Shown here in pieces: positions 55,546 through 63,872 of a stretch of 64,000 bases of DNA. The stretch comes from Pseudobutyrivibrio ruminis AD2017 (lineage in GTDB: Bacteria > Bacillota > Clostridia > Lachnospirales > Lachnospiraceae). The position numbers and the translations under genes were made by a program. Under the pieces are notes generated by a model. It worked only from the letters and a program-made list of their open reading frames with translations. It did not search any database and was not told the DNA's origin. Location: NCBI RefSeq assembly GCF_000424305.1, contig NZ_AUJQ01000006.1, forward strand, positions 166,266-230,265, given 5' to 3'. How positions within the stretch are numbered: position 1 is the stretch's first letter; every line of letters begins with the position of its first letter.

Positions 55546-56715
55546 ATGGTTTCAGTTAATTTTTCAGAAGTCATCAAAAAGTACACCATGGTTATCGCCC
55601 TGGTGGTTATCATCGCAATTTTTTATGTTGGTACAAACGGAACAATCTTACTACCACAAAACATCAATAACCTGCTTTCACAGAATGCTTACGTATTCGT
55701 GCTTGCAACAGGTATGCTGATGTGTATTTTGACAGGTGGTAACATCGATCTTTCCGTTGGTTCAGTTGTTTGCTTCGTAGGTGGTATCGGCGCAGTAATG
55801 ATGAGTAAGGGCATGAATGTATGGTTCGCCGTTTTAGTAATGCTTCTTGTTGGTATTGCAGTTGGTGCATGGCAGGCCTTCTGGGTAGCTTATGTAAACG
55901 TTCCACCATTCATTGCAACCCTAGCTGGTATGTACGCATTTAGAGGTCTTTCAAATGTAGTACTTAACGGATATGCAGTTTCAATCACAAACACAACCTA
56001 CCTTAACGTATTTGGTGGTGGTGCAGATTGCTACATTCCAGATTTCTTCCACGGTGCAAAGCTCAACACCACATGTATGTTGGCAGGAATCATTGCAGTT
56101 GCAATCTATGTAATTGTTTCTATTAGAAACAGAATTGCAGCCTCAAGAAAGGGCTATGCTACAACAGGCTTCGCAGGATTTATTGTAAAGCTTGTAATTA
56201 TTTCAGCTGTTGTTTTATTCCTTACATACAAGCTTGCAGGCTACAAGGGAATTCCAACATCCCTTATATGGATTATTGTTGTAGTACTTGCATATCATTA
56301 CTTCACAACAAAAACTACTATGGGTCGTTACCTATACGCAGTTGGTGGAAATGAGAAGGCTACACAGCTTTCTGGTATCAATACAAAGAAGGTTTACTTC
56401 TTCGCATATACGAATATGGGATTCTTGACAGCTATTGCTGGTATTCTTACAGTTGCCAGAGCTGCAAGTGCTCAGCCTACATACGGACAGTTCTACGAAA
56501 TGGATGCAATTGGTGCTTGCTTTATCGGTGGCGCAAGTGCATACGGCGGAACAGGTTCAGTATTCGGCGCAATCATCGGTGCCCTTCTGATGGGTGTTAT
56601 CAACCAGGGTATGTCAATCATGGGTGTTGACGCCAATTACCAAAAGGTAGTAAAGGGACTTGTACTTCTTGTAGCGGTAATCTTTGACGTAGTTTCAAAG
56701 AGAGAAAAGAAGTAG
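55546..56715 (+). CDS. Sugar ABC transporter permease 1
   Basis: A 389-residue BPD_transp_2 family membrane protein with about ten helices and the family loop GGASAYGGTGSVFGAIIGA. Start at 55546 (AGGGAGAG upstream); the frame overlaps the ATPase end from 55513. It is clearly paralogous to the next gene (shared ILLPQ/MLLPS start and AYVYVLATGMLMC core). Confidence 0.92.
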   Translation: MVSVNFSEVIKKYTMVIALVVIIAIFYVGTNGTILLPQNINNLLSQNAYVFVLATGMLMCILTGGNIDLSVGSVVCFVGGIGAVMMSKGMNVWFAVLVMLLVGIAVGAWQAFWVAYVNVPPFIATLAGMYAFRGLSNVVLNGYAVSITNTTYLNVFGGGADCYIPDFFHGAKLNTTCMLAGIIAVAIYVIVSIRNRIAASRKGYATTGFAGFIVKLVIISAVVLFLTYKLAGYKGIPTSLIWIIVVVLAYHYFTTKTTMGRYLYAVGGNEKATQLSGINTKKVYFFAYTNMGFLTAIAGILTVARAASAQPTYGQFYEMDAIGACFIGGASAYGGTGSVFGAIIGALLMGVINQGMSIMGVDANYQKVVKGLVLLVAVIFDVVSKREKK

Positions 56716-56732
56716 GAAGGGGGAACAGAATA

Positions 56733-57914
56733 GTGAAAGACAAAGTATTAAAAGTATTTAAAGAAAACACAATGCTCATTGTACTGGTCCTTGTTGTCCT
56801 CTTCTTTAATGTGATGACAAATGGTACAATGCTTCTTCCAAGCCAGTTCAATGCGCTTATTACACAAAACGCATACGTTTATGTTCTTGCAACAGGTATG
56901 CTGATGTGTATGCTTACTGGTGGTAACATCGATTTGTCCTGCGGTTCATTTGTTTGCTTCGTAGGTGTTATAGGTGCAAAGGTTATGGTAGATATGAAGG
57001 CATCTACACCAGTAGGAATATTAGTAATGCTCCTCATCGGTGTAATTTATGGATGCGTTCTTGGATTTGTAATTGCTTACATCAACATTCCACCATGGAT
57101 TGCAACACTTGCAGGCTTCCTTGCACTTAGAGGATGGGGTATCGCTTTAATGCACGGTGCATCAAACATCAGCCCACTTCCAAAGGAGTTCTGCGCAATG
57201 TTTACAGGCAAGATGAACGACCTTTTTGGTGGCCCAAGAATAGGCGGTGTTCAGTACAACATGACAAGTATCGTTGCAGGACTCATCGCCTCTGTAATCG
57301 TAGTATTACTTCTTTTTAGAAGCCGCAGCGCAAAGCTTAAGAAGGGCTACGAGGCAGACAGCCTTGTAAAGGTAATTGTTAAATGTGTCCTTATTGATTT
57401 TGTAATCATGTTATTCGCTTACAAGTTCTCACTTGCAGGTGGTATTCCATACGCACTCATCTGGGTAGCAGTAATCGTACTTATCTACAGCTTTATCACA
57501 TCTAAGACTGATGTAGGTCGTTACTTCTACACAATAGGTGGCAACGCAGAAGCAACAAGACTTTCAGGTATCGACACAAAGCGAATCATGTTCATTGCAT
57601 ACCTTAACATGGCAGTGCTTACAGTTATTTCAGCATTCCTTACAATGTCACGTTTCTCAGCTGCAAACTCTACAGCTGGTACAAACTACGAGATGGATGC
57701 TATTTCAGCCTGCGTAGTTGGTGGTGTTAGTGCATACGGTGGTTCTGGTACAGTATTCGGCATGATCGTAGGTGCAACACTTATCGGTGTAATCAACCTT
57801 GGTATGTCCCTCATGGGCATCGATGCCAACTGGCAGAAGGTTGTAAAGGGAGTCGTACTTCTTGGCGCTGTAGTTTTTGAAATCCTAAATAATAAGAAGA
57901 ATGCAGTTAGATAA
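56733..57914 (+). CDS. Sugar ABC transporter permease 2
   Basis: A 393-residue paralogue of permease 1 with the same GGVSAYGGSGTVFGMIVGA loop. GTG start with GGGGG upstream, 17 bp after permease 1. Most importers of this class use one permease as a homodimer; two genes suggest a heterodimer or a second specificity. Confidence 0.92.
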   Translation: MKDKVLKVFKENTMLIVLVLVVLFFNVMTNGTMLLPSQFNALITQNAYVYVLATGMLMCMLTGGNIDLSCGSFVCFVGVIGAKVMVDMKASTPVGILVMLLIGVIYGCVLGFVIAYINIPPWIATLAGFLALRGWGIALMHGASNISPLPKEFCAMFTGKMNDLFGGPRIGGVQYNMTSIVAGLIASVIVVLLLFRSRSAKLKKGYEADSLVKVIVKCVLIDFVIMLFAYKFSLAGGIPYALIWVAVIVLIYSFITSKTDVGRYFYTIGGNAEATRLSGIDTKRIMFIAYLNMAVLTVISAFLTMSRFSAANSTAGTNYEMDAISACVVGGVSAYGGSGTVFGMIVGATLIGVINLGMSLMGIDANWQKVVKGVVLLGAVVFEILNNKKNAVR

Positions 57915-57945
57915 TTCATTAAGTTTTCTTCATTTTATTCTCTTA

Positions 57946-57977
57946 AAAAGCCCGCGGGTCACCCTCCGCGGGCTTTT
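57946..57977 (+). terminator. Rho-independent terminator
   Basis: AAAAGCCCGCGG/CCGCGGGCTTTT, 8-base loop, closing the importer operon. Confidence 0.9.
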
Positions 57978-58009
57978 AGTTTGGAGCGATTAGTGATAAG
58001 ATATAGGCT

Positions 58010-58711
58010 ATGGAAATAATAAAAGGATTTATACAAAGAAAAATGGTTATATTACTGGCGGCGGTTGTATTAGTATTTTTTGTACTTTTTAATTCTGGAT
58101 TTTTTGGTGGCGATGATGAAAGAATTAGGGTTACCTGTGTTGGTGATAGTTTGACATATGGTAGCGGGGTTATCAAAACCAGAGAGATGGATTCATATCC
58201 TGCACAACTACAAAAGAAGCTTGGTACATCACATTTGGTTACCAATTATGGCGTGAGAAATGCTACGGCATCAGCGGATGGGGATGTGCCTTATGTTGAA
58301 TCGGCGCCTTATAAAAAGTCACTTGATTCAAAGCCTGATATCGTGCTTTTGATGCTTGGTACTAACGATTCCAAAACCTATAACTGGGATGCGGCTTCTT
58401 ACGAGGAAGGTATCAGAAGCCTGGTGCAGACATATAAGGGACTTGATACTAATCCTACAGTTTATCTTATGCTTTCGCCTTATTGCTATGCATTAGATGG
58501 GTCTGATATTGCCGAATATCAGGTTCAGCCTAAGGTGGTGGCTGGAGAAATCAGCGATATTGTAAAGAAGGTTGCAAAGGAAGAGGGCGTTGATGTTATC
58601 GATTTGTATTCTGTGACAGTTGATAAGCAGGAGCGCTACAGAGATGGTATTCATTTCGATGCTGAAGGGTACAAAATCATTGCAGATACTATCTATAATG
58701 TAATTAAATAA
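58010..58711 (+). CDS. Membrane-anchored SGNH/GDSL esterase
   Basis: A 233-residue protein with an N-terminal membrane helix (about 12-30) and an SGNH hydrolase domain. Block I is CVGDSLTYGSG (catalytic Ser), block III LGTNDSK and block V DGIHFDAEGY (Asp and His). Such enzymes remove acetyl groups from xylan or peptidoglycan, or act on lipids. Xylan deacetylation would fit the neighbourhood but is inference. Confidence 0.88.
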   Translation: MEIIKGFIQRKMVILLAAVVLVFFVLFNSGFFGGDDERIRVTCVGDSLTYGSGVIKTREMDSYPAQLQKKLGTSHLVTNYGVRNATASADGDVPYVESAPYKKSLDSKPDIVLLMLGTNDSKTYNWDAASYEEGIRSLVQTYKGLDTNPTVYLMLSPYCYALDGSDIAEYQVQPKVVAGEISDIVKKVAKEEGVDVIDLYSVTVDKQERYRDGIHFDAEGYKIIADTIYNVIK

Positions 58712-58741
58712 ATTAATAGAGATATTTTATCAATAAACCTG

Positions 58742-58770
58742 TTGACATATTATGTCGGCGGGTTTATATT
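58742..58770 (+). promoter_or_regulatory. Promoter of the metal-efflux operon
   Basis: Consensus TTGACA (58742-58747), 17-bp spacer, TATATT (58765-58770). Confidence 0.8.
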
Positions 58771-58778
58771 TTAATCAA

Positions 58779-58802
58779 ACATATGAACAATTGCTCATAT
58801 GT
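58779..58802 (+). promoter_or_regulatory. ArsR/CadC-type operator
   Basis: Perfect arms ACATATGA (58779-58786) and TCATATGT (58795-58802) with an 8-base spacer, just downstream of the -10 box. This matches the form of ArsR-family metal-repressor sites; the regulator gene is at 61239. Confidence 0.8.
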
Positions 58803-58847
58803 AAAAATGAAAACATTAAATACCCATTGGGGACGGAGGAAATCACT

Positions 58848-59066
58848 ATGAAGAAAACTTACAAGATTGATGTTGATTGCGCAAACTGCGCTAACAAAAT
58901 GGAGCAGGCCGCTAAGAATACAGCAGGTGTAGCAGATGCTACTGTTAACTTCATGGCTCTTAAGATGAATGTTGAGTTCGAAGAAGGAGCTGATGTTAAG
59001 GCTGTTATGGCAGAGGTTCTTGCTAATTGCAAGAAGGTTGAGGACGACTGCGAGATATTTTTATAA
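58848..59066 (+). CDS. Stand-alone HMA metal-binding protein
   Basis: A 72-residue heavy-metal-associated domain with the metal-binding CANC motif (DVDCANCANKM). It resembles copper/zinc chaperones and the N-terminal domains of metal P-type ATPases. The ATPase that follows lacks this domain, so the two may be a naturally split version. Two further Cys near the end (NCKK, DDC) could also bind metal. Start chosen at 58848, with GGAGG upstream. Confidence 0.9.
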   Translation: MKKTYKIDVDCANCANKMEQAAKNTAGVADATVNFMALKMNVEFEEGADVKAVMAEVLANCKKVEDDCEIFL

Positions 59067-59110
59067 GTTTATAGGCTCGCCTACTACAGGCTATCTATAC
59101 ACAGCGCAAA

Positions 59111-59200
59111 TAGCTTGTAGTTGACAAGGAAAATGTTTCTTAAGGGAAACTTTCTATGTTGAGCGTAGAAATATTTTTCTTGTCAACGTAACAAGCGAGA
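59111..59200 (+). ncRNA. Conserved structured leader element, copy A
   Basis: Begins TAGCTTGTAGT and ends GTAACAAGCGAGA, flanks shared with copy B at 61135. Between them are long pairing arms unique to this copy (TTGACAAG ... CTTGTCAA, extended by AAAAT/ATTTT). It lies 20 bp before cadA, so it is probably in its 5'-UTR. Confidence 0.65.
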
Positions 59201-59220
59201 AACCAACTAGGAGACTAATT

Positions 59221-61092
59221 ATGAATAAGAAACAAAAGAAGGTATTTATGAGGATAATTGCAGCAGCAGTTATGATGATTGTGCTGCTTTTACTTCCATT
59301 AGAGGAAAAGAGCATATTAAGATTTGTTCTGTTTTTAATTCCATATTTTACTATAGGCTATGACATCTTGAAAAAAGCCTTTAAGGGCATTAAAAACAGA
59401 CAGGTCTTCGACGAAAACTTTTTGATGGCGGTGGCAACTGTGGGTGCTATGGCATTAGGTGAATACACCGAAGGCGTGGCGGTTATGTTGTTCTATCAGA
59501 TTGGAGAATTGTTCCAGTCCTACGCTGTTGGGAAAAGCCGTCGCAACATCTCTGCTTTGATGGACATCAGACCTGATTTTGCAAACGTGATGATTGACGG
59601 TTCTCTTACACAGGTTGATCCTGATGAAGTGGAAATCGGTAGCGAAATAATCGTTCAGCCAGGTGAGAAGATTCCAATCGATGGAATTATCATAGATGGA
59701 ACATCTACACTTGATACAGCAGCCCTTACTGGTGAAAGCGTTCCTCGCAGCGCCAAGCCATCAGATGAGGTTATATCTGGCTGCATTAACATGACAGGTG
59801 TTCTTACTATCAAAACCACAAAGGAATTTGGTGAATCTACAGCGTCTAAGATTCTTGATTTGGTGGAGAATGCATCATCCAAGAAATCTAAACCAGAGAA
59901 CTTTATTTCAAAATTCGCCAGAGTGTACACACCAGTTGTGTGCTATTCTGCCGTGGCGCTTGCAGTGTTACCACCAGTAGTTAGACTCATCATTGGCATG
60001 GACCCAATTTGGTCTCAGTGGATTTACAGGGCTCTTACCTTCTTGGTAATCAGCTGCCCATGTGCGCTGGTAATCAGTATTCCCCTTACATTTTTCGCAG
60101 GAATCGGCGGCGCCAGCAAGGAAGGTGTCCTTGTTAAGGGCTCTAACTATTTAGACATGCTGTCAAAGGCCAAAATCGCTGTAATGGACAAAACAGGCAC
60201 ATTAACAGAAGGCGTTTTCAAGGTTACAAAGATTGTACCTTCAGATGTATCTTCTGATGAGCTTTTAGAGAAAACAGCCATGGCTGAGGTTTATTCTAAT
60301 CATCCTATCTCAAAGAGTCTTAAGGAAGCCTATGGCAAGCCTATCAACACAAATGCTGTTTCGGATGTGGAAGAATTATCTGGCCATGGTATTAAGGCCG
60401 TTGTTTCAGGCACAACAGTTCATGTTGGAAACGAAAAATTAATGGATAGCATCAATGTTACAGCTGCTTCAGTAAAGGAAGCAGGAACTGTTATCCATGT
60501 TGCAATAGATGGAAAATATTCAGGATACATTCTTATTTCCGACCAGCTAAAGCCTACATCTAAGGAGGCTATCAAAGCCATGAAGCGTGCTGGCATCAAA
60601 ACAACAGTTATGCTTACAGGCGATAGTAGGGCAGTGGCAGATATTGTGGCAGATGATTTGGGACTGGATAAGGTTTATTCTGAGCTTCTTCCTCAGGACA
60701 AGGTTACAAAGGTTGAAGAGCTGTTAGCAGCCAAGAACGAAAAGGAACAGCTTATATTTGTTGGCGACGGCATAAATGACGCTCCAGTTTTATCAAGAGC
60801 GGATATCGGTATCGCCATGGGCGCCTTGGGCTCAGACGCAGCCATAGAGGCCGCTGATGTAGTCCTTATGGACGACGACCCAATGAAGATAGCAAAGGCT
60901 ATCGGCATAGCTAAAAAATGTATGCGAATCGTATACGAAAACATTTATTTTGCCATCGGCATCAAGGTGGCATGCCTCATTCTTGGAGCAGTAGGACTTG
61001 CAAACATGTGGCTTGCTATTTTTGCAGATGTTGGTGTAATGGTTATCGCAGTAATTAACGCAATTCGCGCATTGCGTGTACATAACGTGTAA
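59221..61092 (+). CDS. cadA: Heavy-metal translocating P-type ATPase (Cd/Zn type)
   Basis: A 623-residue P1B-type ATPase. Membrane metal site SCPCALVIS (CPC), phosphorylation site DKTGTLTEG, SNHPIS (HP locus) and GDGINDAPVLSRADIG are intact. No N-terminal HMA domain; it is supplied as the separate upstream gene. CPC plus the CadC-type regulator suggest Zn, Cd or Pb export, though Co or Cu is not excluded. Confidence 0.92.
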   Translation: MNKKQKKVFMRIIAAAVMMIVLLLLPLEEKSILRFVLFLIPYFTIGYDILKKAFKGIKNRQVFDENFLMAVATVGAMALGEYTEGVAVMLFYQIGELFQSYAVGKSRRNISALMDIRPDFANVMIDGSLTQVDPDEVEIGSEIIVQPGEKIPIDGIIIDGTSTLDTAALTGESVPRSAKPSDEVISGCINMTGVLTIKTTKEFGESTASKILDLVENASSKKSKPENFISKFARVYTPVVCYSAVALAVLPPVVRLIIGMDPIWSQWIYRALTFLVISCPCALVISIPLTFFAGIGGASKEGVLVKGSNYLDMLSKAKIAVMDKTGTLTEGVFKVTKIVPSDVSSDELLEKTAMAEVYSNHPISKSLKEAYGKPINTNAVSDVEELSGHGIKAVVSGTTVHVGNEKLMDSINVTAASVKEAGTVIHVAIDGKYSGYILISDQLKPTSKEAIKAMKRAGIKTTVMLTGDSRAVADIVADDLGLDKVYSELLPQDKVTKVEELLAAKNEKEQLIFVGDGINDAPVLSRADIGIAMGALGSDAAIEAADVVLMDDDPMKIAKAIGIAKKCMRIVYENIYFAIGIKVACLILGAVGLANMWLAIFADVGVMVIAVINAIRALRVHNV

Positions 61093-61094
61093 AA

Positions 61095-61113
61095 TAGCTT
61101 GTAATAAACAAGC
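61095..61113 (+). repeat. Partial copy of the leader element
   Basis: TAGCTTGTAATAAACAAGC, a minimal hairpin (GCTTGT/ACAAGC) that repeats the start of copy B, 40 bp upstream of it. Confidence 0.5.
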
Positions 61114-61134
61114 AATGATTAAGAAGAGTAAAGA

Positions 61135-61220
61135 TAGCTTGTAGTAAACAATAATAAATTTTCTGAAGGAGACATTAGTCGACGGAAGAATATTTATTAT
61201 TGTTTGCGTAACAAGCGAGA
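61135..61220 (+). ncRNA. Conserved structured leader element, copy B
   Basis: Same flanks as copy A (TAGCTTGTAGT, GTAACAAGCGAGA) but with wholly different, perfectly pairing 14-base arms (AAACAATAATAAAT/ATTTATTATTGTTT). The apical part keeps an AAGGAGAC-like segment. It lies 18 bp before the arsR gene. Confidence 0.65.
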
Positions 61221-61238
61221 TATACTCAGGAGGTAGAC

Positions 61239-61595
61239 ATGGAAAAACATGCCCAGTGTTGCGATGAGCAATGTGTACATACACAATTGGTTGATAAGGT
61301 TTTGCAGGAGCTTCCAGACGAGGACGCCCTTTACGACCTTGCAGAGCTTTTTAAGGTCTTTGGTGATAGCACAAGAGTGAGAATTCTTTTCGCTTTATTT
61401 GAGACAGAATTGTGCGTCTGTGACCTGTCAGAGGCCTTGGATATGACTCAGTCAGCTATATCACATCAGCTTCAGATTTTGCGTACCAATAAGCTTGTTA
61501 AAAGCCGTCGCGAAGGGAAGCAGGTATATTATAGCTTGGCAGATGAACATGTGGTGACCATTATAGCCCAGGGCTTAAGCCACATTTTAGAATAA
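61239..61595 (+). CDS. ArsR/CadC-family metal-responsive repressor
   Basis: A 118-residue winged-helix repressor that leaves DNA when metal binds. It has a Cys/His-rich N-terminus (EKHAQCCDEQCVH), the ELCVCDL motif of CadC, recognition helix MTQSAISHQLQILR, and the C-terminal D-x-H-x10-H-x2-E set (DEHVVTIIAQGLSHILE). Thus both the alpha-3N and alpha-5 metal sites appear complete. It should act on the ACATATGA palindrome at 58779. Confidence 0.92.
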   Translation: MEKHAQCCDEQCVHTQLVDKVLQELPDEDALYDLAELFKVFGDSTRVRILFALFETELCVCDLSEALDMTQSAISHQLQILRTNKLVKSRREGKQVYYSLADEHVVTIIAQGLSHILE

Positions 61596-61658
61596 ATTTC
61601 AACTGAATATTGACTATCGAAACATTTTCTCATTAACGAAAAAATTGTGAAAAAAGTG

Positions 61659-61687
61659 TTGACTTCAAACTCATGGTAGTATATTAT
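61659..61687 (+). promoter_or_regulatory. Promoter of the DUF3793-flavodoxin operon
   Basis: TTGACT (61659-61664), 17-bp spacer, TATTAT (61682-61687). Confidence 0.75.
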
Positions 61688-61694
61688 AACCACT

Positions 61695-61710
61695 GTTAGC
61701 AATAGCTAAC
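61695..61710 (+). promoter_or_regulatory. Palindromic operator at the transcription start
   Basis: GTTAGC-AATA-GCTAAC lies at about +2 to +17 of the predicted transcript. The form resembles sites of DtxR/IdeR-type iron regulators, which would fit flavodoxin control, but the regulator is not identified. Confidence 0.5.
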
Positions 61711-61733
61711 TACAGAAAGAGGAAGCTAACATT

Positions 61734-62348
61734 ATGTGTGAAGAAGTATTTGAAATGATTTGTTCCATGGACAGGAGAAAAGTAGAACTACAGCTGGTTT
61801 TGCAGTGTGCACCTACTATTGCGGGACTAAAGACATCAAATCTTCTTATTGTTCCACGAGACTTGGAGGACAAGGTTAGATTCGTTTTAAGACACTCTGG
61901 GCTGTTGGGGTACCGCCTGGTGTATGACAGAAAACGAGTTATTTTCCTGGTCTTCAACAGGAACATGCTTGTGAACTATCTTTCATCTAAAGAGGTTAGA
62001 AAATTTCTAGCAGGTTACGGCTACAGAACAGACGCCTTTGGATATTGCCTCAGGTTTTTCCAGGAGCGCTACGATTCTTTCGTACACAATAGAAAGGATT
62101 TCCCTCACGAGATGGGAGTGTTCCTAGGATATCCACTACACGATGTAAAAGGCTTCATTGAACATGGGGGAGATGATTTCGAGCTGTCTGGATATTGGAA
62201 GGTATATTCCGATGTAAAGCATGCTCAGGAGTTATTTGAAAGGTTTGATATTGTAAAAGATGATATGGTCCGCATGATTTCCAGAGGCGATTCTATCAAA
62301 AGTATTGTTTCTAATTATCAGGCAGACGAGGCTAATGTAGCAGTCTAA
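61734..62348 (+). CDS. DUF3793 family protein
   Basis: A 204-residue cytoplasmic protein matching the DUF3793 pattern (QCAPTIAGLKTSNLL, FRHEMGVFLGYP-like FPHEMGVFLGYPLHDVKGF). The biochemical role is unknown. The family is frequently next to flavodoxin, as here (30 bp gap), suggesting a redox or metal-starvation role. Confidence 0.85.
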   Translation: MCEEVFEMICSMDRRKVELQLVLQCAPTIAGLKTSNLLIVPRDLEDKVRFVLRHSGLLGYRLVYDRKRVIFLVFNRNMLVNYLSSKEVRKFLAGYGYRTDAFGYCLRFFQERYDSFVHNRKDFPHEMGVFLGYPLHDVKGFIEHGGDDFELSGYWKVYSDVKHAQELFERFDIVKDDMVRMISRGDSIKSIVSNYQADEANVAV

Positions 62349-62378
62349 CAATTAAACTTTTGTAAGGAGAAAAAAATC

Positions 62379-62810
62379 ATGAGTAAAGTCAATGTAGTTT
62401 TTTGGTCACAATCAGGTAATACAGAGAGTATGGCAAACGCTGTCGGCGCTGGTGTAACAGAGGCTGGCGGTGAGGCTAACGTAGTATTCGTTGGCAATGC
62501 TTCAATAGATGAGCTCAAATCTGCTAAGGCATTTGCTTTAGGATGCCCTGCAATGGGTGCAGAGGTTCTTGAGGAAGGTGAAATGGAGCCTTTCGTTACA
62601 GATTTAGAGGGCTTTGTTGCAGGAAAGACTATCGGTCTATTCGGCTCTTATGGCTGGGGAGACGGACAGTGGATGCGCGACTGGGTTGATCGTATGACAG
62701 CAGCAGGCGCAACAGTAGTAAACGGTGAGGGCGTTATCTGCCAGGATGCTCCAGATGGTGCAGCAGAGGCAGAGTGCAAGGCATTAGGAAAGGCTCTCGC
62801 AGCTATTTAA
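62379..62810 (+). CDS. Flavodoxin
   Basis: A 143-residue FMN electron carrier. The phosphate-binding loop is WSQSGNTESMA (about 9-19) and the isoalloxazine loops are GCPAMGAE and GSYGWGDGQWM. Flavodoxins replace ferredoxin under iron limitation. Confidence 0.95.
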   Translation: MSKVNVVFWSQSGNTESMANAVGAGVTEAGGEANVVFVGNASIDELKSAKAFALGCPAMGAEVLEEGEMEPFVTDLEGFVAGKTIGLFGSYGWGDGQWMRDWVDRMTAAGATVVNGEGVICQDAPDGAAEAECKALGKALAAI

Positions 62811-62883
62811 TTAAATTTGCTTATTTCCTTTCCCTAAGTTTCTAACCGGGTTTCTTGGGGAAGTTATTAGACTCCTTTTACAG

Positions 62884-62917
62884 CCTCCAGGTATGCCAGT
62901 GCCTGGGGGAATTTTTT
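62884..62917 (+). terminator. Rho-independent terminator
   Basis: CCTCCAGGT pairs with GCCTGGGGG (two G-T pairs), then T6, after flavodoxin. Confidence 0.8.
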
Positions 62918-62986
62918 AGATTAAGAATCTGTCTGAATATCAGAAACTTTTTATTAAATTCTAACAATTAAATTTCGAAAAAGATG

Positions 62987-63015
62987 TTGACATTAGGCGG
63001 TTTCTAATATATACT
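62987..63015 (+). promoter_or_regulatory. Strong tRNA operon promoter
   Basis: Consensus TTGACA (62987-62992), exact 17-bp spacer, TATACT (63010-63015). Confidence 0.85.
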
Positions 63016-63060
63016 TCTTTTTGTTCGCGAGACAAGCGGACAGCGCAAATTAAAGAATAA

Positions 63061-63135
63061 CGGGGTGTGGCTCAGTTTGGCTAGAGCACCTGGTTTGGGA
63101 CCAGGGGGTCGCAGGTTCGAATCCTGTCACCCCGA
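63061..63135 (+). tRNA. tRNA-Pro (TGG)
   Basis: Acceptor arms CGGGGTG/CACCCCG, anticodon loop TTTGGGA, T-loop TTCGAAT. CCA is not encoded. Confidence 0.97.
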
Positions 63136-63154
63136 CTTAGAAAATAATTAATTT

Positions 63155-63225
63155 GCGGGTGTGGTTCAATGGTAGAACATCAGCCTTCCAAGCTGAATAC
63201 GTGGGTTCGATTCCCATCACCCGCT
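63155..63225 (+). tRNA. tRNA-Gly (TCC)
   Basis: Acceptor arms GCGGGTG/CACCCGC, anticodon loop CTTCCAA. Confidence 0.97.
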
Positions 63226-63249
63226 CTTTATTTTCAAAATTTGTAATAT

Positions 63250-63323
<74 letters not shown>

Positions 63324-63335
63324 TTTAATAATATG

Positions 63336-63409
63336 GTGGGTGTGGCACAGCTGGTTAGCGCGTCGGATTGTGGTTCCGAAGGTCGAGGGTTCGAACCCCT
63401 CTACCCACC
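63336..63409 (+). tRNA. tRNA-His (GTG)
   Basis: Acceptor arms GTGGGTG/TACCCAC, anticodon loop TTGTGGT. A G at 63335 opposite C73 provides the G-1 needed for histidylation. Confidence 0.96.
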
Positions 63410-63455
63410 CTGTTGCGATAGCAACAAATTGAATAAGGGCACTTAAGTCCTTTGT

Positions 63456-63527
63456 TGGGCTATCGCCAAGCGGTAAGGCACCAGATTTTGATTCTGGCAT
63501 TCGCTGGTTCGAATCCAGCTAGCCCAG
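63456..63527 (+). tRNA. tRNA-Gln (TTG)
   Basis: Acceptor arms TGGGCTA/TAGCCCA, anticodon stem CCAGA/TCTGG with loop TTTTGAT. Confidence 0.97.
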
Positions 63528-63580
63528 TTTCGAGTCTATGCCTTTTTATTATGGCAATACTCAACTTACCAACTTAATAT

Positions 63581-63653
63581 GGGGTTGTAGCTCAGTTGGT
63601 AGAGCACCTGACTTTTAATCAGGTTGTCGGGAGTTCGAGCCTCCTCAGCCTCA
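63581..63653 (+). tRNA. tRNA-Lys (TTT)
   Basis: Acceptor arms GGGGTTG/CAGCCTC (two G-T pairs), anticodon stem CCTGA/TCAGG with loop CTTTTAA. Confidence 0.95.
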
Positions 63654-63661
63654 GCAATGAA

Positions 63662-63736
63662 AGCCTTCAGACTTATGTCTGAAGGCTCAGAGTGTAGACA
63701 AAGTGTCGCGGCTTTCGTCGCGACCTTTTCTTTTTA
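63662..63736 (+). terminator. Double hairpin terminator of the tRNA operon
   Basis: First AGCCTTCAGAC/GTCTGAAGGCT with TTAT loop (63662-63687), then GTCGCG/CGCGAC (63705-63724) followed by CTTTTCTTTTT. Confidence 0.8.
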
Positions 63737-63744
63737 ATAAGGAG

Positions 63745-63780
63745 GAACTGGAGTCAGCGGACTCCAGTTCTTTCATTTTT
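63745..63780 (+). terminator. Hairpin upstream of the transposase
   Basis: GAACTGGAGT/ACTCCAGTTC with CAGCGG loop and T-rich tail. It may insulate the insertion sequence from the tRNA transcript. Confidence 0.6.
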
Positions 63781-63872
63781 AGGCTAGCTAAAAGCTGAGA
63801 AATCCTTGATTTTCCAAGCTTTCTCACCTCTTTTTTGGTATAATAAATGTATCAAAACAAGGGGTTAGAATA

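Noticed and set aside
59111..59200. NiCo or yybP-ykoY riboswitch before cadA
   Set aside because: The position is suggestive but I do not see the conserved sequences of either class; left as an unclassified element.
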